Part shown: one piece after another, positions 9,538 through 18,392 of the stretch | Layout: the number at the start of each line of letters is the position of its first letter | Numbering within the stretch: the first letter of the stretch is position 1 | Origin: CBDCXE01 sp965223725 [NCBI: Nitrospinota bacterium] | GTDB lineage: Bacteria > Nitrospinota_A > UBA7883 | DNA length: 64,000 bases | Direction: 5' to 3' | NCBI GenBank assembly: GCA_965223725.1 | Contig: CBDCXE010000003.1 | Span: 124,001 to 188,000 of the forward strand | Notes under the pieces: generated by a model | The model's database searches: none | Told to the model about the DNA's origin: nothing | The model's input: only the letters and a program-made list of their open reading frames with translations | Made by a program: the position numbers and the translations under genes

Positions 9538-10341
9538 ATGGTGATAAAAAATATTGCGATGACCATAGCCGGGTCCGATAGTGGCGCGGGGGCGGGCATT
9601 CAGGCCGACCTGAAAACCTTCGCCGCCAACGGGGTCTACGGGACCAGCGTGATCACCGCTCTGACCGCCCAAAACAGTGTGACAGTGGCAGGGGTCCACC
9701 CGGCGCCCGCCGAATTTATCGCCCTCCAGATAGACACCTTGTTCGATGATATACAGATAAACGCCGTGAAAACCGGCATGCTGTTCAACGAAGCCATAAT
9801 CCGCGCCGTGGCGGACCGGCTGGAAAAGCATAACGTCGCAAACCTGGTGATCGACCCGGTGATGATCGCGAAAAGCGGCGACAACCTGCTGGAGCCTGCG
9901 GCGGTGAACGCATTGAAAACCGCTCTGTTGCCGATGGCGCTGGTGGTCACGCCGAACATTCCGGAGGCGGAATCGCTGACCGGGATGGAGATCAGGGGTG
10001 TTGCGGATATGGAACGCGCGGCGAACCGGCTGGTCGAAATCGGCGTCCCGAACGTCGTCATCAAGGGGGGCCATATGCCAGGGGCGGAGCTGACCGATAT
10101 CCTGATGAGCGATGGCGCCATCCAACGGTTCACACGGAACAGGATCGATACCATACATACCCATGGCACTGGGTGCACATTCTCCGCCGCGATAACGGCC
10201 GGCCTCGCCAAAGGCCAGGAAGTTTTGGAAGCTGCTCAAAACGCCGCGCAGTATATTGAAAATGCTATCAGAAGCGCCAGCGCGTTGGGCGGTGGTCATG
10301 GCCCGGTGGACCATTTTTACGATTTCGGCAAAGGGAAATAG
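9538..10341 (+). CDS. thiD: hydroxymethylpyrimidine/phosphomethylpyrimidine kinase
   Basis: 267 residues, full family length. The N-terminal AMTIAGSDSGAGAGIQADLKTF stretch (split here as AMTIAGSDSGAGAG and IQADLKTF) is the ThiD signature. DPVMIAKSGDNLL and the C-terminal anion-hole motif HGTGCTFSAAITAGLA are also characteristic. It phosphorylates HMP and HMP-P for thiamine biosynthesis in the cytosol. No TPP riboswitch was recognised upstream and no other thi genes are adjacent. The ATG at 9538 is followed directly by a GTG, which could also initiate. Confidence 0.95.
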   Translation: MVIKNIAMTIAGSDSGAGAGIQADLKTFAANGVYGTSVITALTAQNSVTVAGVHPAPAEFIALQIDTLFDDIQINAVKTGMLFNEAIIRAVADRLEKHNVANLVIDPVMIAKSGDNLLEPAAVNALKTALLPMALVVTPNIPEAESLTGMEIRGVADMERAANRLVEIGVPNVVIKGGHMPGAELTDILMSDGAIQRFTRNRIDTIHTHGTGCTFSAAITAGLAKGQEVLEAAQNAAQYIENAIRSASALGGGHGPVDHFYDFGKGK

Positions 10342-10355
10342 AAACAGACCAACGG

Positions 10356-11345
10356 CTAATTCAGCAGCGCTGTGACCGGCACAATACGCACACCCATAGA
10401 CTCCAGCTTCGCGATATTTTTTTGCAGCGCGGCTATGGTCTCCGGGTATGGGTGCCCGATGCCGATGGCCGACCCGGACCGCTGGGCTGATTCGACCAGC
10501 TCCATCAACCGCTTTTCCACCAGCTCCACCTTGCGGTCGTTGTCCAGGAACACCCGCCGGCTGGCCGTGGGCACACCTGCTTTGATAGCGGTATCGTACG
10601 CTTTGGTCTGCGGAGAAGTGCGCGAATCGATAAAAAACATGTCACGCTTTTTCAACTCATCGATAACGATGGACATCTTTGCGCCCTGCTCTGTAAACAG
10701 CGAACCCATATGATTGTTGATCCCCTCCGCGCCCGGCACACTGTTCAAATGATCATCGATCAGCTTCAGGATCTCTCTTTTGCTGTGGGTCACCCGTAAT
10801 GCGCCGTCGCCCAGGCTGATGCCGTTCGATTTTGGCTCCATCGGCAGATGAAGCATGACCACCTGCCCATGCTTCTTCGCGTCCAGCGCCACCGACCGGG
10901 AATGTTTCAGGTGGGGCAATATGGAAAAAGCGATGGGGATATTCAGCGCCATCAGCTGTTTTACAACAGCCCGATCCCTGCCCAGGTCATCTATTATCAA
11001 CCCGAGCAAAGGCTTTTTGGTGAATACAGATTTCTGTTTCGATTTTGGCGCTGTCAACGATGCGATGCGCTTTTCCAGGCTGGCAGTATCATGATCTTCC
11101 GTGTCGTTGATAACCTGCTCTTCAAATATATCTTCGGCTTGCTCTACGAAATCGCCCGCCTGTTCGGTTATGGTCGCTTCACCATGATCGACACGTCCAC
11201 CCGATACAACCGACCATATTGCGCCAATAATAGCGATGAACAGAATCCCCAGCGCAATCTCATAGCCATAGCGACGTAAGAATGATTTTTTCTTACGCGA
11301 AGAGGAACGGCTCCTTCTCTTGCCACTTCGCGATGATCGAGCCAT
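10356..11345 (-). CDS. divergent polysaccharide deacetylase family protein (YibQ-like)
   Basis: 329 residues. A very basic N-terminus (RSSRSGKRRSRSSSRKKK) precedes one transmembrane helix (about 29-47), then an acidic linker, then a catalytic-type domain from about residue 110. That domain starts with LGLIIDDLGRD and contains MLHLPMEP, INNHMGS, FFIDSRTS and GIGHPYPET, typical of the YibQ-like family. It is presumably periplasmic and anchored. It is the last gene of a leftward operon with split transketolase and ctpA, an association with peptidase genes that is common for this family. Confidence 0.88.
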   Translation of the reverse strand: MARSSRSGKRRSRSSSRKKKSFLRRYGYEIALGILFIAIIGAIWSVVSGGRVDHGEATITEQAGDFVEQAEDIFEEQVINDTEDHDTASLEKRIASLTAPKSKQKSVFTKKPLLGLIIDDLGRDRAVVKQLMALNIPIAFSILPHLKHSRSVALDAKKHGQVVMLHLPMEPKSNGISLGDGALRVTHSKREILKLIDDHLNSVPGAEGINNHMGSLFTEQGAKMSIVIDELKKRDMFFIDSRTSPQTKAYDTAIKAGVPTASRRVFLDNDRKVELVEKRLMELVESAQRSGSAIGIGHPYPETIAALQKNIAKLESMGVRIVPVTALLN

Positions 11346-11362
11346 TCTCTGAAATTAGCGCG

Positions 11363-12745
11363 CTAGTTAGCTTCGCGGATGGCGGCCACGGCCTGCTTCC
11401 GGCTCTGTATCCCTTGTATGATCTCCCAGCCTTTCAACACATCAATGGCGCGCTGGAGCTGATAATCTTTCTCCAGGTTTACGATGGAAGGCTTGCCGTT
11501 GTTCTTTTCACCATCGCCCGCCTTGTCATCTTCCTTATCTTCCGACTTTGCCTCTTCGCCGTTGGGATGCGCGCCCTTATCCGCGCCATTTTTTTCATCA
11601 TTCTCTCCAGGTGCGGCAGGCTCTACAACAATGTCCGGAGTGATGCCCTCGCCATGGATCTGCCGGCCGGATGGCGTGAAATAGCGCGCCGTGGTCAGGC
11701 GCAGGCCGGCGCCCCCTTTCAGGGGTATAATGGTTTGCACAGACCCCTTGCCAAAGGTCTGGGTACCGACGATCACGGCCCGCTTAAGGTCCTGCAGCGC
11801 GCCGGCCACAATCTCGGAGGCCGATGCGGAACCTTTGTTGACCAGGACAACCATTGGATAGTCGTTCTCTTTATGGCTGTTCTTTGCCGTAAACTCTGTA
11901 TTCTGATTCGGTATCCTGCCGCGGGTATAGACGATTAACTCGCCTTTATTTATAAACTGCTCTGTCACGGCCACCGCCTGGTTGAGCAGTCCGCCCGGGT
12001 CGTTTCGCAGGTCGAGCACCAGTCCCTTGGTCTTTGCGGCTTCGAATTTTGCCAGCGCCTTTTTAAGGTCCACCCCGGTGTCCTTGCTGAAGCTGCGTAT
12101 CCGGACATAGCCCCAGTCGCCGGGTAGTATCTCGCTTTTCACCGAAGTAACATGGATGGTATCGCGAACAATCTTGAATGGTTTTGGCTCATCAAACTCT
12201 TTTCTCATAATGGTCAAGGTCACCGGGGCTCCAATTTCGCCCCGCATCATACGCACCGCCTCGAGCAGGTCCATATCCAATGTGGAAGTGTCATCCACCT
12301 TCACAATCTTGTCGCCAGCCTTGATCCCTGCGCGCCAGGCGGGGGTGTCCTCTATGGGGGCGACCACTGTCAGGATGTCATCCTTAAGGGTGATCTCTAT
12401 GCCGACACCGCCAAACTGCCCCTCGGTCTCCACCTGCATCTCTTTGAACAGGTCGGGCGTCATATAGCTGGAGTGCGGATCGAGCGAGCGCAGCATACCG
12501 CTGATCGCGCCGTCCAGAAGCTTCGACTCGTCCACTTCTTCCACATAGCTTTGCTCCACCAGCGAGAGCACATCGGCGAAAACTTCCAGATGGTCGTAGG
12601 TTTTCACCACCGCCATCACCGTGTCGGACTTCAGGACGCCGAACGCGATACCGAATAAAAATGCGGCGAATACAGCGGCAGTCGCCAGGCGTGGCGTAAT
12701 TCTCGACACTTTATGTTGGGGAAGGCCGCCAGTGGAAGAAGACAT
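11363..12745 (-). CDS. ctpA: S41 family C-terminal processing peptidase with PDZ domain
   Basis: 460 residues. An N-terminal signal anchor (about 18-38) exports it to the periplasm. A PDZ domain (about 110-185, GGVGIEITLKDD) precedes the S41 protease core. The catalytic Ser308 lies in KGSASASEI and Lys333 in TFGKGSVQ; the 25-residue spacing matches the family. The C-terminal tail is acidic and lysine-rich and probably disordered. It trims C-termini of periplasmic substrates. It lies 12 bp after the transketolase gene and 18 bp before the YibQ-like gene. Confidence 0.93.
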   Translation of the reverse strand: MSSSTGGLPQHKVSRITPRLATAAVFAAFLFGIAFGVLKSDTVMAVVKTYDHLEVFADVLSLVEQSYVEEVDESKLLDGAISGMLRSLDPHSSYMTPDLFKEMQVETEGQFGGVGIEITLKDDILTVVAPIEDTPAWRAGIKAGDKIVKVDDTSTLDMDLLEAVRMMRGEIGAPVTLTIMRKEFDEPKPFKIVRDTIHVTSVKSEILPGDWGYVRIRSFSKDTGVDLKKALAKFEAAKTKGLVLDLRNDPGGLLNQAVAVTEQFINKGELIVYTRGRIPNQNTEFTAKNSHKENDYPMVVLVNKGSASASEIVAGALQDLKRAVIVGTQTFGKGSVQTIIPLKGGAGLRLTTARYFTPSGRQIHGEGITPDIVVEPAAPGENDEKNGADKGAHPNGEEAKSEDKEDDKAGDGEKNNGKPSIVNLEKDYQLQRAIDVLKGWEIIQGIQSRKQAVAAIREAN

Positions 12746-12756
12746 ATCAAATACTC

Positions 12757-13746
12757 CTAATTGGTTTGCTCGTTATGCGCTGGATATTTTTTCAGCGCGA
12801 TAGCTTTGTGGGCCGATTCTGCTATGGCCGAGGCGTTCATCTCGTAATAATCCAGCAGGTCCGCCGGTTTGCCCGACTGGCCCACCCCCGCTTTCATCCC
12901 CACACGGATGACAGGGCATGGGTCGTTTTCGCATATGACTTCCGCCACGGCGGAGCCCAGCCCGCCGATGATGGAATGCTCTTCGGCGGTGACAATGGCG
13001 CCGGTGGTGGCCGCCATTGTGATGATAAGATCTTCGTCCATCGGCTTGATGCTGGACATGTTCACCACAGACGCCGAGACACCCTCGCCAGCCAGCATAT
13101 CCGCCGCCACCAGCGCCTGCGACACCATATATCCGCAGGCTATGATCGCCACGTCCGCGCCGTTTCGCAGCACGGAGCCTTTGCCCATGTTGAACATATA
13201 ATTCTCATCATATATCACCGGAAACTTCGACCGGGCGGTGCGGATATAGGCGGGGCCATGGTGTTGCGCCATATAGCGGATCACCGCCTTCGTCTCGTTG
13301 GCGTCCGCCGGCACGACCACCTGCATGTTCGGCAACACCCGCATCAGCGTAATATCCTCCAGCGCCTGATGGGTCGGCCCATCTTCGCCGACGGTTATGC
13401 CGCCGTGGGAGGCCACGATTTTTACGTTCATCTTGCCCAGGCAGACCGATTGGCGGTTCTGCTCCCACGCCCGGCCGGACGCGAACACGGCGAATGTGGA
13501 GGCGAACGGTATCTTGCCCGCCGCCGCCAGACCGGCCGCTGTGGAAATCATGTCCTGCTCGGATATGCCCATGTTGAAAAACCGGTCGGGGAACGCTTTG
13601 GCGAATTTCGATGTGCGGGTGGAGCCAGAGAGATCGGCGTCCAGCGCCACCACGTTCGGGTTGGCGGTCCCGATCTCCACCAGCGCGTCGCCATATGCGT
13701 CGCGCAGTGATTCCTGTTTATCCATCTTTACTGTTTTCACTGTCAT
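12757..13746 (-). CDS. transketolase, C-terminal subunit
   Basis: 329 residues covering the pyrimidine-binding and C-terminal domains of transketolase. DLSGSTRTSKFAKAFPDRF and FFNMGISEQDMIS are typical, and GPTHQALEDITLMR follows. The catalytic glutamate lies in ISEQDM. It has no PP domain; that is supplied by the upstream gene, with which it overlaps by 4 bp (13743-13746). The two halves should form the enzyme that transfers two-carbon ketol units in the pentose phosphate pathway. Confidence 0.94.
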   Translation of the reverse strand: MTVKTVKMDKQESLRDAYGDALVEIGTANPNVVALDADLSGSTRTSKFAKAFPDRFFNMGISEQDMISTAAGLAAAGKIPFASTFAVFASGRAWEQNRQSVCLGKMNVKIVASHGGITVGEDGPTHQALEDITLMRVLPNMQVVVPADANETKAVIRYMAQHHGPAYIRTARSKFPVIYDENYMFNMGKGSVLRNGADVAIIACGYMVSQALVAADMLAGEGVSASVVNMSSIKPMDEDLIITMAATTGAIVTAEEHSIIGGLGSAVAEVICENDPCPVIRVGMKAGVGQSGKPADLLDYYEMNASAIAESAHKAIALKKYPAHNEQTN

Positions 13747-14570
13747 GCCTGGCCCAGCTCCACCAGCGCGATTTCCAACTCTTCATCCGTCGGCGTCACG
13801 CCATGGAACGCCACTTTATTTTCCATAAACGATACGCCTTTACCTTTCACTGTGTGCGCCCAGATGATGGCCGGTTTGCCCTTCACGGCATTGGCCCAAT
13901 CGATGGCGTCCAGTATCGCGCTCATGTCGTGCCCGTCAATCTCGGTCACTGCCCAGCCGAACGCTTCCCACTTCTCCCGGATAGGCTCGATACCCATTAT
14001 CTCCTTCACCGGCCCGTCGATCTGCAGGCCGTTGTTGTCCAGGATTGCGATCATGTTGTCCAGCTTGTAGTGGGCGGCGGACATGGCCGCTTCCCAAATC
14101 TGGCCTTCCTGTATCTCGCCATCGCCCAGCATGCAGTACACGTTACCCTTCCGGCCGTCCAGCTTGCCCGCCAGCGCCATGCCGTTGGCCATCGACAACC
14201 CCTGGCCCAGCGACCCGGTGGAGACCTCGACCCCTGGCGTATACGGCGCAAAGGGGTGGCCGGAGAGGATCGAATGGATCTTCCGCAAGGTCATCAGATG
14301 TTTTTTATCAAAATAGCCGCAATGCGCCAGCGCCACATAGAGCGCCGGGGCGCAATGGCCCTTGCTCAGCACGAACTTGTCACGGTCGGTATCATCATCA
14401 TACATCGGGTCATGATTCATCTTGCTGAAATAGAGCGCTGTGATTATATCGATGGAAGAGAGCGACCCGCCCGGATGGCCAGAGCCGGATTCATTGAGCA
14501 TCCTGACAATGTCGATACGCAGCTGACGCGCAATTTCGTTCAGCTGGTCTATATTATTCGTTAATTCCAT
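13743..14570 (-). CDS. transketolase, N-terminal subunit (TPP-binding)
   Basis: 275 residues comprising the PP domain. SGHPGGSLSSIDI, SKGHCAPALY and the TPP/magnesium motif GDGEIQEGQIWEAA (from residue 149) with LDNNGLQIDG are visible. It is the first gene of the leftward operon and overlaps the C-terminal subunit by 4 bp (ATGA), which supports translational coupling and a 1:1 ratio. Split transketolases are common outside the classical enterics. Its promoter should lie in 14571-14978. Confidence 0.94.
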   Translation of the reverse strand: MELTNNIDQLNEIARQLRIDIVRMLNESGSGHPGGSLSSIDIITALYFSKMNHDPMYDDDTDRDKFVLSKGHCAPALYVALAHCGYFDKKHLMTLRKIHSILSGHPFAPYTPGVEVSTGSLGQGLSMANGMALAGKLDGRKGNVYCMLGDGEIQEGQIWEAAMSAAHYKLDNMIAILDNNGLQIDGPVKEIMGIEPIREKWEAFGWAVTEIDGHDMSAILDAIDWANAVKGKPAIIWAHTVKGKGVSFMENKVAFHGVTPTDEELEIALVELGQA

Positions 14571-14978
14571 AATCCAGTTCGTTATATATGGTTGTGCCTT
14601 GCCTTTACAGCCCTATTGACAAGGCGGAAAAGAAAATCGCGAGGCATGAGGCCAGCCTGTTCCGGAATTCTTTATGACTAACCTAAATGCCCAATTTATC
14701 ATCAAACCAGACCGGTTGCAAAGATTTTTGTTTTTTGTCAATTCCATGATTTGCAGTGGAGAAAAAGGCCAACAAATCATAGATTAAGCGATGCGCCGTA
14801 TATAACGCGCCCTGTACGGCGAATATATAAAATCTGACCCTGCCGTAGTGATCACCATTTCTCTTTGGTGATATACTTTCATGCAAGCAATTTGTGTACA
14901 TCATATCGCATGGAGACAGGGCCTTGTGATTATTTCTTTTGTCATAAAAGTTGTAACTCGAGGCTCCTGGATTGAAAT
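14571..14978. other. divergent intergenic region
   Basis: About 400 bp between the leftward transketolase operon and the rightward cytochrome fusion gene. It should hold both promoters. One 7-bp inverted repeat, ATCACCA/TGGTGAT with an 8-nt loop, is present at 14851-14872. No RNA gene or coding frame with recognisable content was seen. Confidence 0.5.
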
Positions 14979-15911
14979 TTGAGCAAAAAATTATTGGAAA
15001 GCCGAAACCATTACAACATGATGTTGCTGTTTTGCCTGGCGGTTTTGTCGCTTTCCACCGCAGCGAAGGCAACGCCGGAGCATACCGAGACCACACGGCA
15101 GGGATGTGTGACCTGCCATGTTTCAGAGGAGGATGGAACGTTAAACGATGTGGGTCTTGCGTACCTTTTATCAGGATATCAATGGCCGCCCGAAGGCGAA
15201 AGCGTGGCAATACTCGACCTGGGCAGGGGGAAGGCGCTGGTTGGTTTCCTCCATTTGCTAGCATCCATCGCATGGTTTGGCACGATTATATATGTCCACC
15301 TGATCCTCAAGCCGGCTTATGCTTTGCGAGGGTTGCCCAAAAGTGAGGTGCGGCTGGGCATATCCTCTATAGTTGTGATCGGGATCACCGGGGTGTTGCT
15401 CACCCTCTCCAGGATCAACGACCCACAAGTATTATTGGAAACAAACTGGGGGATTCTGTTGACGGTCAAGATGTCGCTTTACCTGTTTCTAGCGCTTGCC
15501 GCCCTGTTCGTCGTACGGTTTCTGGGCCCGCGACTGAAACCAAAACAGGTAGAACAGAACTTGGATGAAGGCCGTTTTACACCTGCGTCACTGCGCAAAT
15601 ATGATGGGAAAGAAGGGAGAAGGGCATACATCGCCCGCATGGGTAAGGTTTATGACGCCACCGATTCTGCGCGATGGAAGGATGGTGAGCATTTCAAGCA
15701 CCTTGCAGGGGAAGATTTGACCGATTCGCTGGCCCACGCGCCGCATGGTGAGGAGATGCTGGAACGCTTGGACGAGATCGGCGAGCTCCGGGAAGAGGAA
15801 ACACCCGGAATGACGCCCCATCAAAAAATCTTCTATTTCATGGCATACCTAAACCTGGCCGTAGTATTTGTAGTGATCTGTGTCATCGCGCTTTGGAGAT
15901 GGGGGATTTGA
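14979..15911 (+). CDS. multidomain haem protein: cytochrome c motif, CopD-like membrane domain, cytochrome b5-like domain
   Basis: 310 residues. A signal peptide (about 1-31) is followed by a short region with one c-type haem motif, CVTCH. Several transmembrane helices (about 85-180) resemble CopD (GFLHLLASIAWFGTIIYVHL). A soluble domain starting at LRKYDGKEGRRAYIA has the HFKHLAGEDLT and LAHAPHGEE pattern of cytochrome b5-like domains. A final helix is at about 285-305. It is probably an inner-membrane electron-transfer or copper-related protein. The start used is TTG 14979; the double ATG at 15018 is an alternative that still leaves a signal sequence. Confidence 0.8.
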   Translation: MSKKLLESRNHYNMMLLFCLAVLSLSTAAKATPEHTETTRQGCVTCHVSEEDGTLNDVGLAYLLSGYQWPPEGESVAILDLGRGKALVGFLHLLASIAWFGTIIYVHLILKPAYALRGLPKSEVRLGISSIVVIGITGVLLTLSRINDPQVLLETNWGILLTVKMSLYLFLALAALFVVRFLGPRLKPKQVEQNLDEGRFTPASLRKYDGKEGRRAYIARMGKVYDATDSARWKDGEHFKHLAGEDLTDSLAHAPHGEEMLERLDEIGELREEETPGMTPHQKIFYFMAYLNLAVVFVVICVIALWRWGI

Positions 15912-16056
15912 ATTAGACACTATTGGCTCTGCGCCGATTTTCAGTATCCCTCCATATCTGTAGTGATATATAATATGAGCGATAGTAGTCAGTTATATTG
16001 ATAGGCGCCTGGCTAAAACGAATCGGGAAATCATCCTATTTTAGAGGGATAGAAAA

Positions 16057-17349
16057 ATGTCAAAAGACAGTGTAACCATAATAGACAACTCCACAGGAAA
16101 ATCAGTCGATTTCCCTATTTTGCGCGGCACCCACGGCCCGCCGGTGATCGATGTCCGGTCATTGTTCAAGGAGCTTGGCATGTTCACCCTCGACCCCGGT
16201 TTCCTGAGCACCGGATCATGCACAAGCAAGGTTACATTTATTAACGGCAAAGAGGGGATCCTGTTATACAGAGGTTACCCCATCGATCAGCTGGCAGAGC
16301 AGAGCGAATTTCTGGAGGTCTGCTATCTGTTATGGTACGGCGCGTTGCCTACCAAAAAAGAGTATCAAGATTTCAAATGGATGATTTCTCATCATACGAT
16401 GGTGCATGAAGGGCTGAAAGATTTTTATAACGGTTTCCGTCGCGACGCCCATCCCATGGCGGTCATGGTTGGCGTTGTTGGCGCTCTGTCTGCTTTCTAC
16501 CACGACTCGCTGGATATAACCGACGCCAGGAGCCGCGAAATTTCCGCCCACCGGATCATCGCCAAGTTGCCCACCATTGCCGCATGGGCGTATCGGTATT
16601 CCCGGGGAGAGCCGTTTATCTACCCTAGAAATGATCTCGGCTATGCGGAGAATTTTCTGCGCATGATGTTCTCGTACCCGGCGGAGGATTATGAAATCAA
16701 CCCGGTGGTGGCGAAGGCGATGGATCTTATTTTCCTGCTGCACGCCGATCATGAACAGAACGCCTCCACATCGACTGTTCGGCTGGCCGGCTCGTCGCAG
16801 GCCAACCCCTTCGCCTGTATCTCGGCCGGGGTGGGCGCGTTGTGGGGCCCGGCCCATGGCGGCGCCAACGAAGCGGCCATTAATATGCTGGAAGAAATCG
16901 GCGACCCGAAAAATGTGGGCAAATATGTGGACAAGGCCAAGGACCCGGATGACAATTTCCGCCTCATGGGGTTTGGGCATCGTGTCTATAAAAACTACGA
17001 CCCGAGGGCCAGGATCATCCGCACCGCCTGCAAGGATGTGCTCGAAGAGCTGAAGGTTGACGACCCACTGTTCGAGATCGCCATGGCGCTGGAAGAGATC
17101 GCCCTGAAAGACGAATACTTCATCGAGAAGAAGCTATATCCGAATGTCGACTTCTATTCCGGTGTCATACAGCGGGCCATCGGCATCCCCTCCAGCATGT
17201 TCACGGTGGTGTTCACCATCGGCCGGAGCGTCGGCTGGATCAGCCAGTGGGGCGAGATGATCACCGACAAGGTGCAAAAAATCGGCAGGCCGCGCCAGCT
17301 GTATGTGGGCGAAGCCAAGCGCGATTATGTGCCGATCGACAATAGGTAG
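16057..17349 (+). CDS. gltA: citrate synthase
   Basis: 430 residues, typical of the hexameric type II enzyme. The catalytic residues can be placed: His267 ([10 protein letters not shown]), His308 ([15 protein letters not shown]) and Asp365 (PNVDFYSG). The N-terminal small domain with [11 protein letters not shown] and [12 protein letters not shown] is complete. It condenses acetyl-CoA and oxaloacetate in the TCA cycle. AGAGGGATAG at about 16043-16052 upstream is a fair ribosome-binding site. It is probably monocistronic; the next gene converges with it. Confidence 0.97.
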   Translation: MSKDSVTIIDNSTGKSVDFPILRGTHGPPVIDVRSLFKELGMFTLDPGFLSTGSCTSKVTFINGKEGILLYRGYPIDQLAEQSEFLEVCYLLWYGALPTKKEYQDFKWMISHHTMVHEGLKDFYNGFRRDAHPMAVMVGVVGALSAFYHDSLDITDARSREISAHRIIAKLPTIAAWAYRYSRGEPFIYPRNDLGYAENFLRMMFSYPAEDYEINPVVAKAMDLIFLLHADHEQNASTSTVRLAGSSQANPFACISAGVGALWGPAHGGANEAAINMLEEIGDPKNVGKYVDKAKDPDDNFRLMGFGHRVYKNYDPRARIIRTACKDVLEELKVDDPLFEIAMALEEIALKDEYFIEKKLYPNVDFYSGVIQRAIGIPSSMFTVVFTIGRSVGWISQWGEMITDKVQKIGRPRQLYVGEAKRDYVPIDNR

Positions 17350-17366
17350 TTAAAGGGCAGGCCCGA

Positions 17367-18392
17367 TTACTTTCGGGCGATGAACAGCTCGGAGCGCAGC
17401 TCGATCCGGTTGATCGACTGCATGGTCAACCCGGCGCTTTCCATGATGTCGGTTATTTCGTTTTCCGTATAGACGGCGCCGCTTTTCGTCCCCAGCATCA
17501 TCTGTATGGCGAACACCGCGGCGGGGCCGGGCGCGCTGTCCGGCCCGAGGGTCATGTCATGTACGGCGACGATACCCCCAGGTTTCGCGGCGTTGGCCGC
17601 CTTCTTCAACAATTCGACCGACTGCTGCTTCGATATGATATGGATGACCTGGGAGACCAGGGCCAGGTCGAACCGATCCTTGAAATCGAGATCATTGCCT
17701 AAAAAATCACCACCCACAAACTCCACCCGATCCGCCACACCCGCGCTTTTCACCCGGCCGTTGATCACATCTTCAGAAGCGGGCCGGTCGAACGCGACGG
17801 CGGTCATGTTCGGCAACCGTTTCAGAAAGTCGATGATATAGGTCCCGGGGCCGCATCCGATATCCAGCATCGCGCTGCCGTCCTCCAGCGCCAGGGCGTT
17901 AAATATATTATCTGTATGATGGCACGCGATATCATCCATCGCCTTGATAAACGTCTCCTGCCATTTCTTGGCCGCTTCTTCCGTGGCGTCCGGTTTCGGG
18001 ATCGGCTCACCGCTTTGCGCCACCTCCGGGATTCGAAGCCAGTTGGTGATCGCCCTGGCGTCATACTCCACGATGGCGCCCCGATATTCTTCGGAGCTTT
18101 TCACAAGGTGCCGCTCGATCACCGGCGCGTTGCGATATGTTCCATCCTTTTTCTCCAGGAACCCGGTTCCGCTCAGCCCCAGCAGCAACATCGCCGTTGC
18201 CCTGTTATCCAGCTCCAAAGCTTCGGCGATCTGATCCGGATTTTTCCAGCCGCCCGCCATAGCGTCGAATATACCGATCTTGTGCGCCTGCAACAGCAGC
18301 ATCGACGGCCTCCACGCCCACGACAGGTCCATCAAGTCATCTAGAGTAAGCTCACCCTCCGGCTCATACGATCTGCTCATAACACCGTCCAC
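17367..18392 (-). CDS. O-methyltransferase of the CrtF/acetylserotonin methyltransferase family
   Basis: 341 residues. The N-terminal dimerisation domain (winged-helix type, about 15-110) precedes a class I SAM-binding domain with motif MLDIGCGPGTYIIDFLKRLP. AFDRP, FVGGDFLGNDL, LALVSQVIH and AKPGGIVAVHDM are the following motifs. The family methylates hydroxyl groups of small aromatic or isoprenoid molecules. The start overlaps the end of the IspH-UbiA gene by 16 bp, so the two are translationally coupled. This suggests the substrate is made by that prenyltransferase; that is inference. Confidence 0.85.
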   Translation of the reverse strand: MDGVMSRSYEPEGELTLDDLMDLSWAWRPSMLLLQAHKIGIFDAMAGGWKNPDQIAEALELDNRATAMLLLGLSGTGFLEKKDGTYRNAPVIERHLVKSSEEYRGAIVEYDARAITNWLRIPEVAQSGEPIPKPDATEEAAKKWQETFIKAMDDIACHHTDNIFNALALEDGSAMLDIGCGPGTYIIDFLKRLPNMTAVAFDRPASEDVINGRVKSAGVADRVEFVGGDFLGNDLDFKDRFDLALVSQVIHIISKQQSVELLKKAANAAKPGGIVAVHDMTLGPDSAPGPAAVFAIQMMLGTKSGAVYTENEITDIMESAGLTMQSINRIELRSELFIARK

